From the NCBI GenBank assembly GCA_035041965.1, contig JAPYMA010000892.1:16849-80848 (forward strand): 64,000 nucleotides of DNA, read 5' to 3'. The translations under genes and the position numbers were made by a program. This DNA comes from Anisakis pegreffii (taxonomy: Eukaryota; Nematoda; Chromadorea; Rhabditida; Anisakidae). Position 1 is the first letter of the stretch. Each line of letters starts with the position of its first letter. This document shows, in pieces, positions 1 to 12,934 of this stretch. Below the pieces are notes generated by a model that searched no databases, was not told where the DNA came from, and was given only the letters and a program-made list of their open reading frames with translations.

Positions 1-728
1 TCAATTCAATTCTCTGCGAGTTTCCACATGATTTCCTCACAGAATGTTCGAATCTAATTTTCAAGACATTGCACTGGAACACTTTTTTCTAAATTTTTCC
101 ATTGGCACCGACCACTTCATCGTGCGAATAATCTTTGCCAGGTGTTATAAATTCACCAGTAATTTCTGATCACTAATTTGTTTAGTTGTTAACTGAATGT
201 GAAAATGTTCTTTGAACACTTTTTTGGGAAAAAAAAAATGTGGCAACTTTTTCGACTGTTATCATCGTTCCATGCTGTTGATGAGTGACGTGATAAGTCG
301 GTCTTAAGTGTGTTTACTTTGATCAGTCACTCGCGCTCACTCACGTGAACAATGAACATTCATTATCATTTCATTATATTACTATTATTATCGTCATTAT
401 TATTATTACTGATATTATTATCACTGTTGTAATTACTACTATTCAAGGATTTACTATTGGAAGAATTATTAGTGATACTCGGGAGGAATGAACCAAGCAG
501 CATAAAAAAACAAAAGAAAGAGAATTCAAGCAGTAAACAAAGATGAAAATGAAACTGTGACCTATTGAATCTGTTTTTGAGAAAGAAATTTTTGGGAAGT
601 TGTTCCGAAATAACATTCAAGCAACGATGTGCGATAACTGTTTCATGGAATGAAAACAGTCGCACGGAATTGAATTATTCCAAACGGAGGCAATAACGTT
701 GAAGGATAAGATAATGAATAACGCGAAC

Positions 729-832
729 CTTGGTCGCCAGTTCTTGATGTGTTCACCACGCTTCAGTAACCATCCTTCGTGAACGGCCTCTTCGGGTTTA
801 CGCGATCTTATGCTGATGTTACCAACAGACAT
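729..832 (-). CDS. akt: AKT/PKB kinase, first coding exon (start of PH domain), partial
   Basis: The translation holds HEGWLLKRGEHIKNWRPR, the opening beta strands of the PH domain of AKT/protein kinase B, a Ser/Thr kinase recruited by PIP3 in insulin/IGF signalling. I chose the ATG at 832; a second in-frame ATG lies 36 bases upstream at 868. The exon ends in an AAG|GTTCG donor at 729/728 inside the codon for the third R of the motif, the point where the next exon should supply the Tyr/Phe that follows in the family. No further PH or kinase exons lie between 728 and position 1, so the first intron is at least 728 bases and the rest of the gene is outside the window. The identity rests on this short, characteristic stretch. 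Confidence 0.78.
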
Positions 833-2532
833 CACGATCAAAACACTTACACACCGTCGTCTGACCACTTAGCTATCGCGATAGCAATTTCGGTGTGATG
901 ATGATTTGCAGCGAATATTTGAGAACGAATAAAATAGCGGCGGGTTATGTGAATATATAATTGAGATGCACAATGATGTTGTTGGTGTTGGGAATATGCA
1001 ACGAAAGGGTTTAGAGCCGTTCGTTCTCTGTGTTTTACAGCTGAATCTGAAAGTATCATTTTCATCAGATATCAGATGATGTGCATCACACTCAGAAATT
1101 GACCGGAATGGAGACAGCGCTATCGGAAATTACGCACGTTAAATTGAATTTTACGCAGATGGCTGAATGTCCTCACATTGGCCACACAGAACCACTCGTC
1201 TGAGGTGATGTTCACAACATCCACTCTGCAACAACTGGCAATAAACGCACTAAACGGGTTTTATTCAGAGAGAATCGTAACTGAAAAATCGCTCGCCTAG
1301 GGTGGATTGTAATCTAGTGAACATTAACATTAAAATCCAAAAAGAAAAGGTGAACGGAACTCATTTCAATCCAAATAAAACGCTTGTTAGAAATGTTTTG
1401 GTGGGTAATTGAATCTATTCTCAAATGCGTCACTTACTTTTTCAAAATACTTTTTCAAAAAAAAACTCAATCTCAATTCGATTACTACTAGAATTGCTCC
1501 GCTCCCCCCCTCCTCACCCCGCAAAACATACCAAAACAAACAATACGTGGATATCAGCAGTAGCAAACAAACAAAAGTTTCACTAGAATCAGAACGAAAT
1601 AAATCAGAACATACAAAGAATGCGGTCAAAAATTAGGATATGGGAACGCGAGCATCAATTCGAGTAACGAACGACACCATATGTGTGTGTTTGTTTGTGT
1701 GTGCTTTGGCGAAGCAGCACATCGATCGAATGCTGCTGCTTAATCACAAACAAATAATCATAATGGCCGTATGTGAATAAAATGAAACGTGAATCAATTA
1801 CATATGCAAAAAAATGACACGAATTCTTGGAAAACTCTTCACAGCAGAAAAATGACGGAAAAGTTTGTTGGCGAGAGAAATGTTCGTTTCGTTGCGTTGT
1901 TTTTTTGGCTGGTACCACTCATTCAATCAGAGCAATAACATCACATCATACGGCGCTGCTCGGTGCGCATATCGCTCGCTGTCAATAGCCAGTCACACAA
2001 TTGAGTTGTCAACAACAAAACTGAATAATACACACATCGAATCGACAAGAGCACGTCGTCAACAAATACGAGTGACGGGCGCCATCAACGATAATCTGAT
2101 GATAGCATCATAAACACTTCGTTATATGCAAATAAGCTGCAAACAGCCGACAAAATCGTTCACAAAATCGTTTGCTGGGACAGCAGTCGCATATGGGATG
2201 GGGTGGTGTATGGGGCAATTACGGCGAGTGATTCCACCAGAAAAACAATCCTAAAAACGAATGTTCGAATGTTCGTTGCATTCTGCAAAAGTTTTGCACG
2301 AAGAACCGACCACGCGACGACTCCCTAAGGCGCCTTAAAATGTCTTCACTCGAAGTATTTTTTCAGCAGAACACACTTCAGCTAAGCCCAAACCTAAAGC
2401 TACACGCCCGCTTGAAACTAACAAGCCTAGTTTACGCTTCAAATGTACTCGCGTCTGGTACTAGGAACTCGTACCTCTCACAGCCAGTGACTTCAATCAA
2501 TGACAGATTCTCAAGATACGCCTGATTTTTGC

Positions 2533-2672
2533 TTACAATTAGTTGAATATTTGAATAGAATTATGAATACAATTGAATACAATTAGTATTAGTTGAATAT
2601 TATTGAATACAATTACAATTATATTACAATTATTATTGAATACAATTAGTTGAATACAATTTAGAATAGAAT
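2533..2672. repeat. AT-rich degenerate minisatellite
   Basis: Imperfect tandem copies of a motif close to TTGAATACAATTAG with variable spacing; almost no G or C. Confidence 0.6.
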
Positions 2673-2801
2673 TTCTAAGTTATTGTTGTTCGATGCATGA
2701 CAGTGTTGATTAAGAACTACAAATGCATGTATGTACAAGAAATCCGTACAAAAAAAACGGAAAAACGAATCAACGAGCAGAGGATATATGATCACTCTTT
2801 T

Positions 2802-2999
2802 CTTCACAGAGGTGAGCAGACCAAATCTCCAAAAAAAAAATCCGAGCGGGTCACGAACTACACTTACGATGAGCAAGGGCACAAGAGCATTGAGCACAAA
2901 CTTCACAGAGGTGAGCAGACCAAATCTCCAAAAAAAAAATCCGAGCGGGTCACGAACTACACTTACGATGAGCAAGGGCACAAGAGCATTGAGCACAAA
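2802..2999. repeat. Two exact head-to-tail copies of a 99-bp unit
   Basis: Positions 2802-2900 and 2901-2999 are identical, including the A10 run in each copy, so the duplication is very recent. The unit is 99 bp, a multiple of three, so frames run through both copies and give repetitive ORFs on both strands; I do not regard these as genes. Confidence 0.9.
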
Positions 3000-4491
3000 T
3001 TCCAATGTTTCAATCGTTTTTCAAAATTTCAAATTCGCCACCAATAACATACTTGTTGACCGCATCAATGAAAAACATTTACATGACATTCGTTTACGCA
3101 TGGCTGCTAGTCACCTGTTGCACTGTATGAATCATCTGCTAAACTCAAACATTTCCAGAAAGGTTCTTCAGTGAAATAGTGCAAATAAAGACAAAAACAC
3201 AATGAAAATAAACCAAATCAAACAGTTTTGTGGTTATGTCTCAACAACAGCGACAACTTCGAATGAAATTTCAGTCGAAGTGAAGGAAAGAAAATTCGAA
3301 TTTGCCCCTCAAACGATTGAATGTGCACTAAATTCGTACAGCAACGAAAACAGCAATAATTCTGCAGAATTAATGTGTAATCATCTAATGTAAGTTCCTT
3401 GCTCATTGAGCAATTGAACTGGATTGTACATCATCACTTCAGTGAATCATGCAACAACAATGTATCTGAATCCTATTTCCAGGTCACTTCCTTCCTAAAA
3501 AATCATTTGGAGCGAGCCTTCCGAAGAGGAATCACTCACCTTTTTGAATGCACTTCCCTTAATCATTAACAATATTCATTTAAGGCTTAGAAAAGGCAAC
3601 ATCAGCACCAACAATCTCGAAAAAAAGAACGGTCGCCATTAACACAATGTTCGGTTATTTCTAGCGGTGATGCACATTTGATTCGATGCCTATTCGAATA
3701 AAAGGAGACATCTTGCAGACTCTACATTGATTAAATTCCAAATTTAATGATTCTAATACAAGATTCAAAAAATCACTATCTCAACCTATACAATTCACAC
3801 TGTTTTCAAGAAACCAATAAAAGCTGTCGTGTGCAACAAATACACAAAGCTGCTACGAAAGAGGCTTGCAAAAGCTTGATAAATTTCACGTGAGCGAGTA
3901 TAACTTAGAGTATATATTGCAAAAACTAATGATTTCAGCAATTTTTCGAATGAATGAAAATTTCTGAATGACGCAGATAAGATAAATAGGAAAGAGGCAC
4001 GTTTATTATCAGTGTGGTTTTTGAGGAGTTAATCGTTTGAATTGCATTCACATTTCAAGTTTCCTTTCCGAACACCGAAACGTGCTTGCGAGTTTTTTGA
4101 AAGCACGAGCATTGCGGAAAATCATTTGAAAACGCATGACAAAAAGTTTTTCGAGTACCATATAACAGGGCGATCGGCTGGATGAGTGAATGCAAGCAAG
4201 CAAGCATGCACGAACAGATTTATTTTTGCTTATGTGTGTCTTACGGAGTACATCTAATGAGCACGGAGATTACTGCTCGAATGGGTCTGAAAAACAAAAT
4301 GCTTCGTTTAAATAACGAAATGAAAAATATTATTCAAATAAAAGACACATTCAATTAAACGCAAACTACAGAAAAGGTCAGCGAGCACGACAATAACAAT
4401 AATAGTGGTATTCAGAATAATAATTTTATTATTGTAAAGTAATACAGCGATAACAATGCTATAATAATAATATATACCAAAACGTATAACA

Positions 4492-4492
<1 letters not shown>

Positions 4493-4533
<41 letters not shown>
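4493..4533. repeat. (TAA)n microsatellite
   Basis: About thirteen uninterrupted TAA triplets inside a wider TAA/CAA-rich stretch (about 4390-4610). Confidence 0.9.
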
Positions 4534-6657
4534 TTGATAATAATAGTAACAATGATAATAATACTTACAATAATATCATCAACAGTAATAATACTAACAA
4601 TAATATTGATAGGGCAAAAAGATAGAATTCGATAATTTCATGGCGAAATAGTAAAAACAGCAGGAATAAGAAGAAAAACGAGCAGAATATATTTTTCATT
4701 CAATTTTCATTGCCCTCTCAAGAAAACGTTATGGAGTTTTTTGGGTATTTTCTTAGTATTATCAGTTACCAAATCACTTTGTTTCCGGCCAGTCTCAGCT
4801 AAATGCGTCAACTTCGAAAACGCACTTAAATACCTAAAGCAGCATTAAATGCCTTCACACGAAGCAGCATTTAATCATCCTCAAAAAATTGCTTCGTTCG
4901 TAAAAGATTGCTTTGCTTCATTCATTTACGGTGTGATCCATCATTGAAAAATTTGCAGAACCGCGAAATGAGACAGTCGACTTGAATTATTTCATACGAT
5001 ATAAATACTGGTGAAAAAAGAAAGGTTTCAAATTTCAGTTATACAAGCACGCAGGCGGCAGTTTCATGTGCTTGATCACAGCACATTATGTCACACTGAC
5101 CAATGCATGGTAAATATTGTTGCAATAGAGTATTTACCATGTAAAATCATACCGGTATTAGCAGTAGTCAATACTGCTCACATGGTTATAAACAATCGTA
5201 TATTGAGCGATTAGAAATTAATGTCAGTCTCTTTATAACAAATAAATCAAAAGAACCACTTTGATGTTTTGTTGAGAGGCATGATAAATAAGGAAAAAAT
5301 TCAATGCTGATTGCTCATGCATAGTTGATAGTGTCGACGACGACGTGTGACTGACTTTATATGCCCATCCATCTATTCATGCATCCAGCAGCCGGCAGCC
5401 GTCTCATGCATAAATATCGCACAGATCAATATCGCACGATATCGCCGCACATCTTTCTTGTTTATTTATCATCAGAACAACCAACAACGTCTCTGATGAA
5501 ACATCACCACTTCGCAGACAAAATATTCTTCTCCTTTTTTTTCGCTTGTTGTTTGTACAATAACAACAACCAATCAAAACATTCCAAAAACTCATTATGA
5601 ATAATCTGACAACAGTGGCAGACAACATATCAAAATTCTATTCATCATATACATTTTCGAGCAGAAAAATCATAAAACCAGTCACTCATCTCGCTGAAGA
5701 AAACCCTTGTTTCAGCAGCACATTCCTTAACTGTTCTCTTTTGAGGTGAACTTTTGGAGAGCTTTCCCTTTCAATGAATACGACAATTTTTTCGAACTGA
5801 TTGCAACAAGCATTTGCAGAGGATCAACAAAATGTGATCTAGTGAAACAGAGGATGTGAAATACAGTCTGGCTGTCTTGCATAGAGGGAATATATTCAAA
5901 TTGGGACATTCAAATCCGAAGAGGACACTGAGCGACTGGTTTGCCGATCGCTCTTAGCATGAGAATGCTTTCTGCGGTTGTCCAGCCTGAAGTTCTGTTA
6001 GGCTCTTTTTAGGATCTGTACTGAGAACTTGACGCAGACGAAGCCTCAGTGATAATCTCAAGCTAAGTCTCTTAAGAAATACGCTAAAATATGCCCTTGA
6101 AGCAGACGACTAATACAACAGGATGTGGTCTCATTGAGGCTGTAAACATTCAACTTGAGCATATCCGCCGTTCGGCGAGACGACGGCACTTCAGTTCTGG
6201 TTTGCAAATCTTGATTGTGTAATAAAAGATAAGTGTGTGTGTGTGTTATATTAGCAATCAATAACGAGACATAAAATGCGCAAAAAATTTTCCGCTTTTC
6301 TTTTGAACAGCTTCTTGTTCTGATAAGATTTGCGCTCGGAAAATCCACCCAAAAATATTCTGAATTCATAGAATAATTAACTAAAGTTTCATTCATCACA
6401 GTTTTCACATGAACACGGTATGACAGCTTACAGTTGACACACTTCTAGCAATAAGCGAAATGTTCCTGGACAACAAATTTGTTGGAAGAAACTGAAGTGG
6501 CAACACTCGTTCAACAGAGTTTTGAAACACTTCGAGAAACGTTCACAATTCAGTGGTCTTTGATAAAAATGCTTCGATAAATCTTTCGAATAGTGAAAAA
6601 TTCAGAATTTCGATCAGTGAACTCTTAAATCAAACAATCACATATTCAATAACAAAG

Positions 6658-6724
6658 ATGAGTAAGAGTAAGAGACCGAAACAAAATTCTGGAGTAAACG
6701 TTGTCAACGGCGAAATTCCTAATT
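6658..6724 (+). CDS. Possible first coding exon, unidentified (MSKSKRPKQ...)
   Basis: An ATG at 6658 opens a basic N-terminus (MSKSKRPKQNSGVNVVNGE...) followed by a GTAAGA donor at 6725. If spliced it leaves phase 1, the phase that the plus-strand exon at 10327 needs, but a 3.6 kb intron and no supporting homology make the link speculative. The frame can also be read on to a stop at 6795. Confidence 0.22.
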
Positions 6725-7424
6725 GTAAGAAGTGGGTCGAAATGGGAGAGGAAAAGTGCCGAGTATTGTTTAATAGAAAAATGTCTGGAGATTGATGGTG
6801 AGGTTGCGAGCAAGCATTAGCTCCAGATCAGATGTTAGTCTAAGGCCAGGACTAAGCTTGTCAGTTTAATTCAGTTCGAACTCCATCGTTTCCGACTCTT
6901 TTACGCTAGCATCAGGCCTAGTAGAGGCTAGTGTCAACTAGTGCGAACGTTAATAAGTAAGCATGAATTGTTTATAGTTTAAGAAATGCGCATACACAAA
7001 CACATAAGTAATCCACTGCTTTTCTAGCATTCAATTCAGCGCACACAGAGCATCGCCAACACATGATACAAAAAGCACAGACAGACACGAAGATGAGGAT
7101 CGCTGGACGACTAGAGCGGTCGGTTACTGACCAGTATGAAGAACGTTTATTTGTTGGATAGCTGCTGGATTCTCTGTGAGAAACCCTAGCAGCATCATCC
7201 ATCGGCTGATGAGTATTTGGCCATACTCTGTTCACATGCTCTTCGCTGGAATAGTACACACAATCTTAGTGTGACATTGAAGGGCACGACAATTCGAGCG
7301 AGGCCAAATGTCCTAGACTCGTAGCAGCGATGAACATAGGAAATAAAATGTGTGATGTGAACGAGTTAGTAGTAGCAGTTTAGTGATTTGTAACGTTTGC
7401 CTACATATTATTACCTCAGAATGA

Positions 7425-7474
7425 ATACATACACACAAACAACACTGTGATGTATACATACACACAAACAACAC
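7425..7474. repeat. Short direct repeat
   Basis: A 21-base unit beginning ATACATACACACAAAC occurs at 7425-7445 and again at 7454-7474. Confidence 0.8.
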
Positions 7475-8319
7475 CTATAAAATGCCGTCAAATGACGAAT
7501 AAATCGGAGAGAATTTGACGAAGAGAAACAACGAAACAGGCACGAGAATAAGATGGAAGAAGGAACGTTCGAATGCTAGCGGAAGGAGTGAGTGAGGAGC
7601 GGCGTGTGATTCGATCGTTTGTGTGTTGCATTCGGCAACAACGTTGATGCAGAAAAATGTAGAGCACGATGATAACATGAAATTATATACGACAACGATA
7701 ATAATAATAATAATATCAGATCAAGTATCAAATAACATAAGAGATAACATGAGAGAAGTAACAATCGTAGTGATGATATCTTCGATGAATGAATGATTCA
7801 TTTCACTTGAGATTGGCCGCAAACGAAGCTTGAGATGTTGCTGCTGCTGCTGCTGTTACTGATGGACACCACGAAAACATCCGAGTGAATCTGATTAAAG
7901 ACTCGCCGTGCTGCTTTTGGCCAGGATAAAGGAGAAGAAAACATTTTTTGCGACCAGAAAACATCACGTAAACATGAGAGAGGGCAGAGAAGAGAGCGAT
8001 CAGAAGTACAGTTAGCACATAGAGAGTTGGGGGATATTCTGATATGAAATGAATGTGTTTTCATCACATATTTCAAAGTGCACAATTGTCGTAAACAAAA
8101 ATCGTCACATAAATACACACATTCATTCTAATCTTCCGATGCTACCGATTCTGAATTTTTCTCTCTCTTTCTTTGCTTCTCTCTCCGTTTGCGTTCATTT
8201 TTTGTCTCTTTCCTGCACTCTCTTTCTCTGTCTCATTCCTTGCCCCATATAAACAGAATAAAATCGAGATGAAATAAATCCAAAAGAACACAATATAAAC
8301 ATCGTCTTTGTGCTACTGC

Positions 8320-8430
8320 TATATAAATGAATATGCGTCTTACCGTAGAAGCCACATTTCATTCATAAGTCGCAATGTCGATGGACGAGGTCCGATACAA
8401 TTGGGTCTTAGCTGGAGTTGTCGTTTAGCC
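8320..8430 (+). promoter_or_regulatory. Possible TATA promoter and 5' exon
   Basis: TATATAAA at 8320-8327 is followed about 100 bases later by a strong GTAAGT donor at 8431. The interval could be a non-coding first exon for the plus-strand gene that resumes at 10327; an ATG at 8375 would encode only 17 residues before a stop. Another frame is open through the donor. Inferred from signals only. Confidence 0.25.
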
Positions 8431-10326
8431 GTAAGTAATATCGATGAGTAATAATAAGCTGTGGCCGCAGAGCAACAAGTAACTTTGAGTTGTATTCGAC
8501 TTTAAGTAAGTCGCAAGTCTTGAAATGAACACACTTTTTCTTGGGATTTCTTCAAAATATCCAAAAAAAGCGGTGAAAAAAGTTTTGTGATTGATATGTG
8601 CAGTTGACGACAAGCAGCGTTTGATAAAATTAATTTAACACGACTGCGAGAAAGAACGAAAGGAAAGAAGAAAGAAAGATATTGTAAAGATCTGGAAAAT
8701 GAACTGGCGCTAGATGTGTTCAGAAGAAGAAGCAGGCATTGCAACAATTATTTCTGTACGTGCTGAGCACGTAAGCACGTAATCAAAGTGGAGCAGTTTT
8801 GTTGAATGTACGTCACAAATGTGAAAATGCATGAAATCCATTGCAGAAGATCAGATGAATTCGATGAAATCAGCTGCACTAGCAGCAGTTCGATGAGAGA
8901 AGAAGCATTTGTTGAATCAGCCTCTTAAGCCGAACGGAATCGTTCAGCACTTCGTTCACTCATTATGAGATCAAAAAACTGCTCCAATTAATGCATCATC
9001 CATTAACGCATTCTTCGTACCCATCCATGCGAAATTGATGAAGCCCATCAAAGAGATGGTGTGACATAAATTGCGTTCGTTCAACGTCAATGAATGCTTT
9101 TTTGTCCAAATTGAATTCTGCCTAATCGGACAATCTGGATACATCTAATCCCTTAGTATATCCGCTTTGGTGCAGTTGTGAGAGTTGAAAATCTCAGAAA
9201 TTGGATAGCGGATAAACGTTTCAGCCTGGAGAATACGAAAAGTTGAGAAAATTTGGGACAAGTGATTTCCTCGAAAACAGCGAAACGAGGCAGCTAGCAC
9301 TAGTAAGACCCACAAATGAGCTGCAGATGAGTGCGCTGGTGAACAAACAAACATCTGCAATCGCTTCGTGTTATCTGCATATTCGTGCATGTTTGAAACT
9401 AATGTGAAGTAACAGCGTATGGCCACTGCAACAACAAAAAATCTAATTAAAATTCATTGTTCAGAGTTAATCATGATCATCATACATAATTGCATCACAT
9501 GGCCAATCGCAAACGACCACCACAACTTGAGTCCCACTGGCAATATTTAAGACTTGTATGGAGTGTATGTATGAGAGCTCATAAAGATGTTGATGAGTCT
9601 CATCTGCTCGAAACAAACACGGGCTTAGAGTCAGCCTTAGTTACGCTCGCTGAGACTTGTGCTTAAGGTCTGGTTCATAAGGAACTACGATAGACACTTG
9701 TTTACGTATGTCCGCACTCGTGCGATGTTTACAAATTGCTGAGTACCACATCACCAAACAGCATTCGAGCACCCTTTTTGCACCCATTACGCATCCATAA
9801 CATTCAGAATCCATAAAAGATGTATTTTTTCTTACCAAATAGTCAATCAGCAAAAAATGCATAGCTAAACCAATTTTTGAGTCAACAACAGGATGTGACA
9901 TGAATGCAAATTTTGGAACGGGGATATGCAGTCAATCCAGCTCGATCAGAAGTGATAGAAAAAGCATAAAAAAACCCCACAAATGCCTGCATAAGTACGA
10001 GTTTTTTCTTACCTTTTCTGCTCTGTCCACATTTCCATGAAGAAATTTCCCCTGGTACTCAAGTGGAAATTTTTTCTTCTTTGACGACAGTTTTCTTCTA
10101 GGCAGTTTTCTTAAGATGAATTCGTTGGTATGTTCCAAGGAGTACCGTACTGAAATGTATCATAACCCAGAGAATTGAACCCTAATCAATGACACCACAC
10201 GATCCTCTCACGTAACTCGAAGTCCAAACCACAACAGAACGTACACACCATTCCCCCCAACAACGAATACTTGGTGTTTGCTGGGGTCAGAATTCAATGT
10301 TTTCCATTTCATGATTTTTCATATAG

Positions 10327-11639
10327 ATTCCCACTTCATTTGTTACATCATACCCGTCTGTTGTCTCGGCTTTGGTGAGACCCTGCTGAGTGAAATCAAC
10401 ACTGAGTGGGTTCATCTATCTACAAGCAGACACACAAAGGAAAAACTATATACGTGTACTAAGTTGATGCAATCATGATGAAATGGAAAGGATATTTTCA
10501 GGTTTGTACTTTTATTGAAGCAGAGTGAATGAAATGTTTCAGGATCAATGGTCACTCATCTGTCAAAGAGTCTAGCAGCAGAAAGTATTGCCGGAGGGAT
10601 TGCACACCGTAAACTACCTCAGATGCCGTCGTCTCCAAACAGACACCGGAAAAGTTTATTTCATTTCAGAAATTTTATTTCAAAATGACTCATTCACCCA
10701 TCAATCCACAGAATTTTTTTACCCATATCGTTGTGTTCAAGCAGAATGTTATTTCAGAATGTCAGTTCATTTTTCAGAACGGAACCAATTAATTTCTCGA
10801 TTATCAGCAATTAGTAAGACAATACGATTGTTTATTCTATCCAGAGTCATCTATCTTCTTTAATGATCATCTTCCGGTATTGATCGTACAGCAACAGTTG
10901 TCACTTTTTTGCAGTTTTTTGCTGTGAATCTTCTGAATCTCACGTGATTATCGTGATACTCTTGCGCTATTGCAGTGGTGGAACGGAGCATAAACAAACA
11001 AACTGTACAGAATTTGTAAGAAATTGAATTAGTCTTGCAAGCATTCGAACCTAATATCTTTACAAAATATGTGACAGTCATTCACTTCGAACGCTTTCTT
11101 GGGGACATACTGAATGTTGCAAACAAATAAAACATTGAATTGATTATATGCATATTCATAATCCAAATGTTACTTTTTCCATTCATTGTGCAATCAAAAT
11201 TGACTATTTGATGGAAATTTCAGAGGAAAGTGTTGCGCTAATGAAATTGATGTTGAATGCAATCAGTATTGGTTTAAGGTTGGCAGTGTGATGACGTGGA
11301 TGGGATGGATCTGTGAACAATCCAAACGAATGCCACCATTCATTAATGTTTAGCTACAATCCAACTAGGCTGATCCATTTGAGAGTGAATGTTAAACATC
11401 TAAAATTGCCTATATGATTCTAATCACTGTTGTCGAACAGTTATTTTCGTATGAAAATATTTGTGATTGTAAAGTAGTGCCACATCAATGACACGACTAA
11501 ATATGCTCAGAGTTAACAGAATGACGACGCCAGAACGTTGGCGATGAACACAGCTAAAACATCTATTGCAAGCATGTCACAAGATCAGCTAAACGCTTTC
11601 ATGAACGCAGATGAAATGATTGATAAAGTAATGCTGTGA
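10327..11639 (+). CDS. Unidentified gene, 3' four exons
   Basis: Exons 10327-10374, 10543-10653, 11224-11285 and 11520-11639 are joined by acceptor/donor pairs whose phases agree (1, 1, 0) and end at TGA 11637-11639, with AATAAA at 11744-11749. The first exon is hydrophobic (SHFICYIIPVCCLGFG) and could be a membrane segment; the next reads SMVTHLSKSLAAESIAGGIA and has coding-like codon use; the last ends ...FMNADEMIDKVML. Upstream exons are missing; candidates are the signals at 6658 and 8320. I do not recognise the family. The third exon's GTGTGA donor is the weakest link: an earlier GTATTG donor would break the phase to the last exon. Confidence 0.45.
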
Positions 11640-11888
11640 TAATTTAATAGTTTAGAAACTTATTAGATGTAGTAACAATTGTTACACCATATGGCATATG
11701 TCCTTTCGTATCGATGAAGCTAACTTCTATCTCTTTTGTTATCAATAAACCACACTTTTGTTACATTCAGCAATGAAATTCAACACCTGTCATGAAATTC
11801 CGTTCAGCATTTCCACTGGTGTTGATAAGTAGATGATAAAAAATGCGATGATCATTTGGAGCGATTGAGAAGGAACGAAACTCCACAG

Positions 11889-11998
11889 TAGTGATCGCAT
11901 CTGATCGACAGTCGATCGGAAAAATCCGGCAAATTTCGATTGGAATTTCGACATTCGGATTGCGATCGACATGAAATTTCGCTTGGATGCCATCACTG
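11889..11998. mobile_element. Short MITE, same family as 62539-62759
   Basis: Ends are imperfect inverted repeats: left TAGTGATCGCATCTGATCG, right (reverse complement) CAGTGATGGCATCCAAGCG. The interior, with CGGAAAAATCC and AAATTTCGATTGGAATTTCG, is clearly related to the element at 62539. Flanking octamers ctccacag and gcccatag match at 5 of 8 positions, a possible decayed 8-bp target duplication as made by hAT transposases. No coding capacity. Confidence 0.6.
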
Positions 11999-12917
11999 GC
12001 CCATAGGTTTAGGTACAACTTGGATGGCTTTTATGCATATGAATTAGATGCAGTTGAAGCACTTTTCAGAGCTGATTTCATATACTGTGAAAAGAGATGT
12101 CACGTCACCACTGATGTGATCATCGATTTTGACTTCAGATTGCTTCCGGTCAGAGAAAATACAACATTTTTTCATCTTTAACTGAGCAGATATGAATACC
12201 AGGGAATGAACAAAACCTTTACGTTTTCTTCAAATAAGTCGCTGAGACTGGAAGCTTTAGGATTCATTTCTCTGAACTCCATTTCACTGATCTCAATTTA
12301 TTAATGAATTATCATTGAATTCGTCAGCTAAACACACATTTCGAGCAAATTATTGTTCAAATTATCAAATTCCAAGACTCACATGGCCTTGTTGAACAAC
12401 CTAACAAAAAGTCTCCAAAAGATTTTGATCTAATGACACTAAGAAGTCGATTAGTCTCGAACGTAATTTTGAAATCAGTTCCGTTCAATCGGAATGAAAA
12501 GAATCATGCATGAAGAATCAAAAGAATTTAACAATTTTTGGTGTTGAACAGTACGAAACTTGCTAGAAGTATTATGTGATGTTTGATCCATTGAATTCAA
12601 CGATATGTTCGTAGTACCCGTGACACATTTGACATGATAATGAACTGACTGATGATAGCTTATTTCTAAAATGCAACCTTTAAAATAGAAAAATAGAGTT
12701 GTGTTGTCATTCGTTGACTTTCATCCATAATAATGTCATAAGTAGAGTAAACTACAGGTATGGATTATTTCCATATACAATAAATATAGGTAGGGTTGAG
12801 ATTACATTACACATGCAAACTGAAATAACAGAATGTGGAATAACAACTGAAAGGTATGGACAATGAGCAAGCTGAGCTAACAAAATTGCGAACAAAACGA
12901 TATCGCCGGGATGCTTT

Positions 12918-12920
12918 CAG
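12918..12920 (+). promoter_or_regulatory. Possible spliced-leader trans-splice acceptor
   Basis: GCTTTCAG ends at 12920, 14 bases before the ATG at 12935, and no cis-spliced upstream exon is evident. This favours the start at 12935 over the upstream in-frame ATG at 12911, which lies inside the acceptor. Confidence 0.4.
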
Positions 12921-12934
12921 GTAATCATTCGGAA

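Larger units (their letters stand above)
833..8319. other. Long stretch upstream of akt with no convincing gene
   Basis: About 7.5 kb of AT-rich sequence. Open frames of 60-116 codons occur but none shows recognisable domains, consistent splice phase or coding-like codon use. It holds the 99-bp tandem duplication (2802-2999), AT-rich minisatellite (2533-2672), a TAA microsatellite (4493-4533), GT-rich and CTG runs near 1685, 6232 and 7843, and a short duplicated motif near 7425-7474. Some of it may be akt promoter and 5' UTR introns. Confidence 0.5.
11640..12934. other. Intergenic, with poly(A) signal and a MITE
   Basis: Contains the AATAAA at 11744 and the 110-bp MITE at 11889-11998. The rest shows no supported gene. 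Confidence 0.5.

Noticed and set aside
366..665. 99-codon minus-strand ORF, possible second akt exon
   Set aside because: Asn/Ser low-complexity end from an ATT/ATA-rich tract, no PH-domain similarity and no suitable acceptor.
2661..3174. ORFs on both strands over the 99-bp duplication
   Set aside because: Arise because the unit length is a multiple of three; both strands are open, with poly-Lys/Phe from the A10 runs.
7798..8118. 106-codon minus frame with Ser/Ala runs
   Set aside because: The runs come from a CTG microsatellite near 7843; no other coding signal.
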